8,080 nucleotides of DNA, taken from positions 1 through 8,080 of the forward strand of contig CAMWUP010000082.1 of the NCBI GenBank assembly GCA_947177465.1, in the 5' to 3' direction. The translations under genes were made by a program, and so were the position numbers. Position 1 is the first letter of the stretch; each line of letters opens with the position of its first letter. Positions 1 to 4,645 of the stretch are shown piece after piece. The notes beneath the pieces are model-generated. The model worked only from the letters and a program-made list of their open reading frames with translations, was not told the origin of the DNA and ran no database searches. The stretch comes from an uncultured Lachnospiraceae bacterium. Its GTDB lineage: Bacteria; Bacillota; Clostridia; Lachnospirales; Lachnospiraceae.

Positions 1-194
1 GTATTGATGAGTTGGAACTGTCCGTTCGTTCCTTCAACTGTTTAAAGAGAGCAGGTATCAATACGGTTGAAGAGCTTACCAACAAGACCTCCGAAGACAT
101 GATGAAGGTTCGTAATCTGGGCCGCAAGTCCTTAGAGGAAGTGCTTGCAAAATTAAAAGAATTGGGACTTCAGCTCAATTCAAGTGATGAATAA
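1..194 (+). CDS. rpoA: RNA polymerase alpha subunit, C-terminal domain (5' end outside window)
   Basis: Only the last 63 codons are present; the first complete codon starts at base 3 and the gene ends at a TAA. The peptide is the alpha C-terminal domain, which binds UP-element DNA and transcription activators. Residues matching the E. coli DNA-contact set are visible: the VRSFNC segment carries the equivalents of R265, N268 and C269, and NLGRKSLEE carries those of G296, K298, S299 and E302. The helix-hairpin-helix fold is therefore complete in the window. The C-terminus (LQLNSSDE) is short, as in Firmicutes. It lies 137 bases upstream of rplQ on the same strand, the usual end of the alpha operon. 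The identification is firm; only the upstream portion is missing. Confidence 0.97.
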   Translation, partial: IDELELSVRSFNCLKRAGINTVEELTNKTSEDMMKVRNLGRKSLEEVLAKLKELGLQLNSSDE

Positions 195-207
195 ATAAAT
201 GTGAATA

Positions 208-309
208 CAGTCTGCGGTAAAGCCAAAGAGTGCGCAGACGTATATCATGCGTGGCTTTAGAAATTGTGTTCGGCAAGTAAGACCAAGGAGCATGGCCGGA
301 TGCACCATG
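208..309 (+). promoter_or_regulatory. Structured leader between rpoA and rplQ (possible pseudoknot)
   Basis: Two perfect stems interlock. GTCTGCG at 210-216 pairs with CGCAGAC at 233-239, and TAAAGCCA at 218-225 pairs with TGGCTTTA at 252-259. The 5' strand of the second stem lies in the loop of the first and its partner lies outside it. The two can therefore form either an H-type pseudoknot (loops of 1, 7 and 12 nt) or alternative hairpins. A short CATGG/CCATG hairpin follows at 291-309, just ahead of the rplQ ribosome site. The pairing is seen directly. A role such as feedback control by L17 or RNA processing is inference; I do not recognise a named motif. Confidence 0.4.
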
Positions 310-331
310 AAATGAGAAAGGATTTAAGAAA

Positions 332-937
332 ATGGCAAAATACAGAAAACTCGGCAGAACCAGCAGCCAGAGAAAAGCATTACTGAGAAATCAGGTTACG
401 GCGCTTTTGTACAGGGGAAAGATTGTTACCACTGAGGCAAAAGCAAAGGAAGTACGCAAGATTGCAGAAGGTCTGATTGCGCTGGCTGTAAAAGAAAAAG
501 ATAACTTTGAGACTGTGAAGGTGACTGCAAAAGTTCCTCGCAAGGACAAGGATGGCAAGAGAGTAAAGCAAATTGTTGATAAGGATACCGGAAAGGTGCT
601 TTCTGAGACTCATCGTGATAAGGACGGCAAAATCCTGAGAATTGAGAACGGTGTTACCGTTACTGTTTTCGATGAAGTAGAGAAAGAAATCAAGAAGGAT
701 ATGCCTTCCAGACTGCATGCAAGACATCAGATGCTGAAGGTGCTGAACCCTGTAACCGAGGTTCCCACCACCAATGCAGGCAAGAAGAAGAACACCAAGA
801 AGGTTGACATGGTAGCAAAGCTGTTTGATGAAATTGCACCTAAATATGTAGGTCGCAATGGCGGATATACCAGAATCATAAAGATTGGACAGCGTAAGGG
901 CGACGGCGCTCTGGAAGTTGTTTTAGAGCTGGTATAA
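332..937 (+). CDS. rplQ: 50S ribosomal protein L17 with a large internal insertion
   Basis: L17 is a structural protein of the large ribosomal subunit near the peptide exit region. The N-terminus (MAKYRKLGRTSSQRKALLRN) and C-terminus (GGYTRIIKIGQRKGDGALEVVLELV in two parts, residues 177-201) are typical of the family. The protein has 201 residues, against about 120 in B. subtilis and 127 in E. coli. The excess is mainly an insertion at about residues 53-126, between the helix ending LIALA and the family segment RLHARHQM. It is highly charged and holds three DKD(T)GK-like motifs at about 72-76, 83-88 and 96-100. A second, Lys-rich expansion lies at about 139-157. The reading frame is intact, so this is not a frameshift. 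The start is supported by GAAAGGA at 316-322, nine bases ahead. It is the last gene before a terminator. Longer L17 proteins are, as far as I recall, common in Lachnospiraceae. Confidence 0.97.
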   Translation: MAKYRKLGRTSSQRKALLRNQVTALLYRGKIVTTEAKAKEVRKIAEGLIALAVKEKDNFETVKVTAKVPRKDKDGKRVKQIVDKDTGKVLSETHRDKDGKILRIENGVTVTVFDEVEKEIKKDMPSRLHARHQMLKVLNPVTEVPTTNAGKKKNTKKVDMVAKLFDEIAPKYVGRNGGYTRIIKIGQRKGDGALEVVLELV

Positions 938-978
938 CAGCAGGCAAATGAAATAAGTTTGGCGTGAGCCGAAGGATG

Positions 979-1010
979 GAAAGAGTTCCGTGAGGGACTC
1001 TTTCTTGTTG
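979..1010 (+). terminator. Rho-independent terminator after rplQ
   Basis: An 11-bp stem (979-989 with 994-1004, one G-U pair) closes a GTGA tetraloop and is followed by a T-rich but interrupted run (TTGTTG). It sits 42 bases after the rplQ stop and would end the ribosomal protein operon. The T tract is weaker than ideal. Confidence 0.72.
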
Positions 1011-1047
1011 TATGCGAAGTTTTTTCGCGAAGGCGCGGGGAGGGGTG

Positions 1048-1194
1048 TGGCGAGTCACGCCGGCAGCGGAGCGGTATGTCTGTTCAGACGCGCTCGCGCT
1101 CGAATAAAAACGTAGCAGTACTAGGCTCGAAAAGACCTCGCCAAGTGCTGACGTTTTTATACGGTCTGAACAGGCATACCGCTCCGCTGTCGGC
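1048..1194 (+). repeat. Palindromic repeat element, copy 1
   Basis: Outer arms 1059-1089 and 1164-1194 are complementary over 31 positions. The only two imperfections (1063/1190 and 1079/1174) are G-T pairs, which would be G-U wobbles in a plus-strand RNA. Inside lies a second stem, ATAAAAACGT at 1104-1113 with ACGTTTTTAT at 1151-1160. It continues through AGC/GCT (1114-1116 with 1147-1149) and short stems around 1120-1126 and 1140-1146. The core 1091-1167 matches the reverse complement of 1409-1485 at 65 of 77 positions without gaps. The 5' flank TGGCGAGTCACGCC (1048-1061) also has a counterpart beside copy 2. No protein is convincingly encoded. It could be a MITE-like or REP-like element or a structured RNA. 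Confidence 0.85.
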
Positions 1195-1340
1195 TGAATG
1201 ATGCAAAACGCCGCTATTTCCCAATAGTAGTTTTGCTGTAAAAGCAGCGGTATGTATACAACAAGAAATCCGCTGTGTAAGATAACAGGAGCTGCATAAC
1301 TTGTCCATACATTTGCCATTGCGACGTTCTTTTCATCTCC
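1195..1340. other. Spacer between the two palindromic repeats
   Basis: No supported gene lies here. A small hairpin is visible at 1203-1236: GCAAAAC/GTTTTGC outside and CTATT/AATAG inside with a TCCC loop. TTTGCTGTAAA at 1232-1242 is repeated exactly at 1539-1549 beyond copy 2, and CAGCGGTATGT near 1245-1255 resembles part of the arm of copy 1. The spacer may therefore be degenerate repeat material. The rest shows nothing I can assign. Confidence 0.5.
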
Positions 1341-1371
1341 ACGCGGCGAGTTTACAACGCCGCGTCTTTTC
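1341..1371 (+). terminator. Terminator-like hairpin inside the outer arm of repeat copy 2
   Basis: ACGCGGCG at 1341-1348 pairs perfectly with CGCCGCGT at 1358-1365 around a nine-base loop, followed by CTTTTC. It resembles a weak intrinsic terminator on the plus strand. It lies within the repeat, so it may simply be part of that structure. Confidence 0.35.
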
Positions 1372-1556
1372 GGCGGGTAACAGCCTGTACAGCGGGATAC
1401 TTCCACGGAGCCCGTTAAAAAGCGTCAGCGCTTAGCGAGGTATTTTCGAGCTTAGCACTGCTACGCTTTTTTTCGAGCGGGAGCGTGGATCCGTGGAAGT
1501 ATCCCGCTGTACGGGCGTCCCTCGCCAGTAACGCCCCGTTTGCTGTAAACTCACCG
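1343..1556 (-). repeat. Palindromic repeat element, copy 2 (inverted relative to copy 1)
   Basis: Arms 1387-1409 and 1490-1512 are perfectly complementary over 23 bp; the match extends to 26 positions with one mismatch. The core 1409-1485, read on the minus strand, aligns with copy 1 and folds into the same nested hairpin. The flank 1514-1527 reads TGGCGAGGGACGCC on the minus strand, matching the flank of copy 1. A further outer pair of arms (1343-1356 with 1543-1556, 14 positions with one mismatch) suggests a palindrome of over 200 bp. The arm sequences differ from those of copy 1, yet each copy stays self-complementary. Confidence 0.83.
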
Positions 1557-1615
1557 CCTTTGCAATTTTCTTCAAAAAATTTGTGAAATATGTAGAAAGA
1601 ATATCCATATTAGAT

Positions 1616-1621
1616 TATAAT
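1616..1621 (+). promoter_or_regulatory. Possible -10 box for the chemoreceptor gene
   Basis: A perfect TATAAT lies 36 bases ahead of the chemoreceptor start codon, just after the second palindrome. The hexamer at 17-bp spacing (TAGAAA, 1593-1598) is a poor -35, so this is tentative. I see no sigma-D motility promoter (TAAA...GCCGATAT type) in the gap. Confidence 0.3.
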
Positions 1622-1657
1622 GGAGACAAAGTAAACAAATGGGAGGGGAGAGTTACA

Positions 1658-3355
1658 ATGAAAATTCAATCTAAAATTTTAATGGTTGCTATGATACCGC
1701 TTGCTGTATTGGGGGTTATCATTGTATTGCTCAGCAATGCGCGGATAAACAGCGTGGTTTCAGGCACAATAGAGACCGGACTGAAGAGTGCGGCTGTTTC
1801 CATGCGGGATACGCTGAACTATGCTGACGAGGGAGATTATGGTCTGGACAGGAATAACAAATTCTGTAAGGGAGAGTTTAATATTACCAAAACGCCTGAG
1901 GTTGTGGACAATATCAAAGAGGCGACGGATATTGATATTACGATATATTATGGCAATATCTGCTATATGACGTCTCTGCTTGACAGTAATGAAAAGCGTT
2001 TGATTGGCACAAAGGCAAGTGAAGAGATAGTGCAGGAGGTAATACAGAACGGAAACGAATATTTCTCAAAAGAGGTAGATCTTTATGGGGTAAAGTATTA
2101 CGGCTATTATCTGCCTTTGTATGACAATAATGAGAATCCTGTTGGCATGGTTTTTGCCGGAATTCCGCGGGCAGATGCCAAGGCGCAGATTCAGAGTATT
2201 TTAAGTCTGATTATTGGCATTGTGCTTGCCACAGCAGTGCTTGCAGCAGTATTTCTTGTCTTTATTGTACGCAGGCTGGTGCAGGCACTGCGGAAGGGCT
2301 CTGTTGCGCTGGAGCACGTGGCACAGGGTGATTTGCATGTGGAGCTTGACAAGGCGGTACTTAGGAGAAAGGACGAAATCGGTAATATTACCAGAGCGAT
2401 TATGCGTCTGAAAGAAGAGCTTTCCGGCACGATTGCCGTGATTAAGACGCAGAGTGATGAATTAAATGGTGCAGCTTCCTATTTGCAGAACAGGACGGCG
2501 GAAACTTCTGATTCCCTGTCACAGGTGGAGCGTGCAGTCGAAGAGGTTGCGGAAGGGGCAACGAATCAGGCGGAGGAGACACAGAGCGCAACGGACAATG
2601 TTGTCAATATGGGATTTATGGTGGAAGAGACAGCCAATGAAGCGGACGAAATGAACCGGAGCGCACAGAATATGCATAAGCTGGGGCAGGAAGCTTTCCA
2701 TACCCTGCATGAGCTGCAGCGAATCAATGAGGAAGCGAGACAGTCCATTGATGTCATTTATGAACAGACCCATACCACAAACCAGTCGGCACAGAAGATT
2801 AAAGAAGCAACGAATCTGATTACCTCCATTGCGGAGGAGACCAACCTTCTGTCCCTCAATGCTTCCATTGAGGCGGCAAGGGCAGGCGAGCAGGGGCGTG
2901 GATTTGCAGTGGTGGCTTCTCAGATTCAAAAGCTTGCAGAACAGTCCAATGAATCTGCAAAACAGATTGAGAATATTATATCCGCCCTGATTGCAGACTC
3001 TGACAAATCCGTGGAAACCATGAATGTTGTCAGAGGTATTATGGACAAGCAGAGTGAGAATGTGGTGAGGACGGATGCGTGCTTTGGTGAAGTTCTGAAG
3101 GGCATTGAAAAATCCATTGAAACGATAGCGGGCATTGCAAATAAGGCTGAGAAGATGAATGACGCGAAGGTAAGCGTAGTGGACTCAGTGCAGAATCTGA
3201 CAGCCATAGCAGAGGAAAATGCAGCAAGCACGGAGGAAACCTCTGCTTCCATTATAGAAATTGCCAATGCAGTTGTTGATATTTCAGCGCGTGCAGAGCA
3301 ATTGAAGGGCATTGCCGACAAGATAGATGAGAGTATGGCAATCTTTAAGCTATAG
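1658..3355 (+). CDS. Methyl-accepting chemotaxis protein with extracellular Cache-like sensor
   Basis: A 565-residue transmembrane chemoreceptor that would signal through CheW/CheA. TM1 is at about residues 7-26. An external domain of about 150 residues follows; its DIDITIYYGN strand, R-x-IGT segment and PVGMVFAGIP end resemble a single-Cache ligand-binding domain. TM2 is at about 181-205, then a HAMP linker (206-256; GDL at 224-226, DEIG at 239-242) and a long coiled-coil signalling domain. The conserved hairpin tip is at about 392-430 (EAARAGEQGRGFAVVA at 405-420). About 150 residues lie on each side of the tip, consistent with a long symmetric receptor class. There is no C-terminal CheR/CheB tether pentapeptide. 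The start at 1658 is chosen for the GGGAGGGGAG site at 1641-1650; an upstream in-frame TTG at 1583 lacks such a site. No other chemotaxis gene is nearby, and the ligand is unknown. Confidence 0.95.
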   Translation: MKIQSKILMVAMIPLAVLGVIIVLLSNARINSVVSGTIETGLKSAAVSMRDTLNYADEGDYGLDRNNKFCKGEFNITKTPEVVDNIKEATDIDITIYYGNICYMTSLLDSNEKRLIGTKASEEIVQEVIQNGNEYFSKEVDLYGVKYYGYYLPLYDNNENPVGMVFAGIPRADAKAQIQSILSLIIGIVLATAVLAAVFLVFIVRRLVQALRKGSVALEHVAQGDLHVELDKAVLRRKDEIGNITRAIMRLKEELSGTIAVIKTQSDELNGAASYLQNRTAETSDSLSQVERAVEEVAEGATNQAEETQSATDNVVNMGFMVEETANEADEMNRSAQNMHKLGQEAFHTLHELQRINEEARQSIDVIYEQTHTTNQSAQKIKEATNLITSIAEETNLLSLNASIEAARAGEQGRGFAVVASQIQKLAEQSNESAKQIENIISALIADSDKSVETMNVVRGIMDKQSENVVRTDACFGEVLKGIEKSIETIAGIANKAEKMNDAKVSVVDSVQNLTAIAEENAASTEETSASIIEIANAVVDISARAEQLKGIADKIDESMAIFKL

Positions 3356-3380
3356 GGAAACGCTGATTAAAGCGTTTCCC
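3355..3380. terminator. Hairpin at the chemoreceptor stop codon
   Basis: GGGAAACGCT at 3355-3364 pairs perfectly with AGCGTTTCCC at 3371-3380 around GATTAA; the first base is the last base of the TAG stop. It lies between convergent genes and may end transcription from either side. Neither strand has a T tract after it, so intrinsic termination is not certain. Confidence 0.45.
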
Positions 3381-3430
3381 GCACCGGATTTGCGCCGCGA
3401 AGCGGCACATTCCTTTGCAAATCCGTGTGC
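3381..3430. repeat. Second hairpin between convergent genes, possible terminator or dispersed repeat
   Basis: Nested stems: GCAC/GTGC (3381-3384 with 3427-3430), then CGGATTTGC/GCAAATCCG (3385-3393 with 3417-3425, bulged T at 3426), and an inner GCCGC-GAA-GCGGC hairpin at 3394-3406. It abuts the preceding hairpin with no gap. No T run follows on either strand. The compound shape suggests a repeat unit as much as a terminator; one copy is visible in this window. Confidence 0.45.
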
Positions 3431-3459
3431 ATCCGCCTAAACAAAGGAGGCTGTCTTCA

Positions 3460-4461
3460 TCAGTTGATTATTTTCTGGAAATGCTGGTAATCCTTGCTGG
3501 AGTTCCAGTTTCCGCCCCATGTGAAGCCATGTTCTAAAAAGAGGCGGCAGCACAGGTCGTCGGCGTCAATCTTATAGGGAAAATTTTGTGTGCGGTCGGC
3601 GTAGGCTTCGCTGCTTTCAGGCGAAACTATCTGACCGCCATCCTTTGTAAAACGGATATAAGGGTTATAAAAAGGATTTACATCTATGGCAAGTCCGAAA
3701 GCATGTCTGGAAAGGTTGTCCGTGTCGTCTATGTTCCGGTAATTAAAGCAGGAGGTATTGTTTGCCACCATGGAGGTCGTATCGTCCGCATCGTAATAGT
3801 CTATCAGCACCACTTTTTCAAGCTGGTATTCCGCAACATACAGCTCGTAAAAAATTTCTACCAAATCCTGTGCAATGGCGTTGTTGCAAATTAACTCGCC
3901 TTCTGAAATCTCCCCGTCAAAATTGTAGTGCAGAATATGCACAAAGTTTAATTCTGACAGGCTGATTTGTGCGGAGCCGTCAGCCGGATAGGAGCTGCCG
4001 GTTATATAAGTAATGAGATTTTCCGATAAAGGCTCATAATAAAAATCAGGTTTGTAGGTGATACGGTCGGGACTTTCCGTACCGCCGTTGCCGGTAAGCC
4101 CATCCTCGGAAACCGCCCATGCGGGAATATTACTGCCATTACTTTGACTGTCAGCAGACTCTGCCGGATTGTTATCTGACTGACTGTCAGCGGGCTCTGA
4201 CAAATTACCGTTATCCGCATATTCCGGCAAGGGATTGTCATTGCCGGAAACGGAACCATTCTGCAAAGAGGGGTTGGCTTCGCCGTACTGGGCAAGCGTC
4301 TGCCCGTTTCGACCTAAAACACGGGACAGAAAGGTAAAAAGTAATAGAATGATTAGCAGCAGACCGCTGTATTTTAAGAGCGCTCTCTTTCCTGCCGTAG
4401 TCAGCTTTGGCAGTCCGGCGGCAAAGTTTTGAAAGGAAAAGTTCTTTGGCGTTTTCTTCAT
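3460..4461 (-). CDS. Membrane-anchored M15-family (VanY/CwlK-like) peptidoglycan peptidase
   Basis: A 333-residue protein with a basic N-terminal tail, one membrane helix at about 33-46 and an outside domain, so it is probably anchored with its catalytic part facing the wall. A linker at about 57-130 is rich in Ser, Asn, Asp and Pro and repeats ADSQS twice (91-95 and 103-107). The C-terminal domain carries the zinc-peptidase pattern of family M15: SRHAFGLAIDVNP, giving ligands H253 and D260, and GFTWGGNW...DYQHFQ, giving D324 and H327. Such enzymes cut D-Ala-D-Ala or L-Ala-D-Glu bonds in peptidoglycan; which one cannot be told. The start at 4461 is preferred because GAGGA stands five bases before it. 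An in-frame ATG at 4473 would add four residues but has no good site. It converges with the chemoreceptor and diverges from ecfA1. Confidence 0.9.
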   Translation of the reverse strand: MKKTPKNFSFQNFAAGLPKLTTAGKRALLKYSGLLLIILLLFTFLSRVLGRNGQTLAQYGEANPSLQNGSVSGNDNPLPEYADNGNLSEPADSQSDNNPAESADSQSNGSNIPAWAVSEDGLTGNGGTESPDRITYKPDFYYEPLSENLITYITGSSYPADGSAQISLSELNFVHILHYNFDGEISEGELICNNAIAQDLVEIFYELYVAEYQLEKVVLIDYYDADDTTSMVANNTSCFNYRNIDDTDNLSRHAFGLAIDVNPFYNPYIRFTKDGGQIVSPESSEAYADRTQNFPYKIDADDLCCRLFLEHGFTWGGNWNSSKDYQHFQKIIN

Positions 4462-4493
4462 ATAAATCCTCATTTCCGGGCGGCAGTATTCAA

Positions 4494-4506
4494 GGGCAGC
4501 CTGCCC
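4494..4506. promoter_or_regulatory. Short perfect palindrome in the peptidase 5' untranslated region
   Basis: GGGCAGCCTGCCC has 6-bp arms around a single central C. It lies about 11 bp downstream of the predicted minus-strand -10 box and 32 bp ahead of the peptidase start codon. The position and symmetry suit a repressor operator. CGGGC at 4478-4482 could instead pair with GCCCG at 4503-4507 as an RNA hairpin. Function is unproven. Confidence 0.3.
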
Positions 4507-4516
4507 GCACTTAATA

Positions 4517-4545
4517 AGTGTATCATTATCCGGCTATTTTGTAAA
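4517..4545 (-). promoter_or_regulatory. Predicted sigma-A promoter for the M15 peptidase gene
   Basis: On the minus strand, TTTACA (4545-4540) is separated by exactly 17 bp from TACACT (4522-4517). The start codon is 55 bp further on. Its -35 box is four base pairs from the -35 box of the opposing ecfA1 promoter. Confidence 0.5.
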
Positions 4546-4549
4546 ATGG

Positions 4550-4578
4550 TTGTATTTCCCGAAAAAGTTTAGTACAAT
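4550..4578 (+). promoter_or_regulatory. Predicted sigma-A promoter for the ecfA1-ecfA2-ecfT-truA operon
   Basis: TTGTAT (4550-4555), a 17-bp spacer, then TACAAT (4573-4578, one change from consensus). The expected transcription start near 4585 gives a leader of about 60 nt before ecfA1. This would give the ecf genes transcription independent of the distant ribosomal operon. Confidence 0.6.
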
Positions 4579-4582
4579 AGAA

Positions 4583-4618
4583 GGCGCGCAGGTATCCCGT
4601 GGGAATCTGACCGGCGCC
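4583..4618 (+). promoter_or_regulatory. Leader hairpin ahead of ecfA1
   Basis: GGCGC at 4583-4587 pairs with GCGCC at 4614-4618. Internally GGT at 4591-4593 can pair with ACC at 4610-4612 and TCC at 4595-4597 with GGA at 4602-4604. It occupies most of the predicted leader and ends 17 bases before the GGAGGA ribosome site. It does not show the conserved boxes of a cobalamin or other vitamin riboswitch that I know; a control role is only possible. Confidence 0.35.
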
Positions 4619-4645
4619 ATGTATGAAAGCATGGAGGACTATTAT

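Noticed and set aside
380..727. Minus-strand open frame opposite rplQ
   Set aside because: It is a shadow of a clearly identified ribosomal protein gene and has no family features.
1084..1308. Minus-strand open frame of 74 codons within repeat copy 1 and the spacer
   Set aside because: It lies over the self-complementary arms and core; the compensatory changes between copies follow base pairing, not codons.
876..1406. Minus-strand open frame of 176 codons across the gap after rplQ
   Set aside because: It runs through the rplQ terminator, all of repeat copy 1 and part of copy 2, and overlaps the rplQ coding end. Its composition reflects the palindromes and it has no recognisable domain or ribosome site.
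1059..1527. CRISPR array or insertion sequence
   Set aside because: There are only two units, in opposite orientation, with no regular spacers and no transposase frame between or beside them.
3443..3490. Ribosome-site-like AAAGGAGG after the chemoreceptor
   Set aside because: The TTG at 3463 opens only eight codons before a stop, inside the 3' end of the opposing peptidase gene; no gene can be supported.
4583..4618. Cobalamin riboswitch ahead of the ecf genes
   Set aside because: The segment is too short and lacks the conserved B12-box and junction sequences; only a simple hairpin can be supported.
4550..4645. N-terminal extension of EcfA1 from a TTG at 4550
   Set aside because: That codon is part of the predicted -35 box, has no ribosome site, and the extra 32 residues do not resemble EcfA1; the ATG at 4646 has GGAGGA eight bases ahead.
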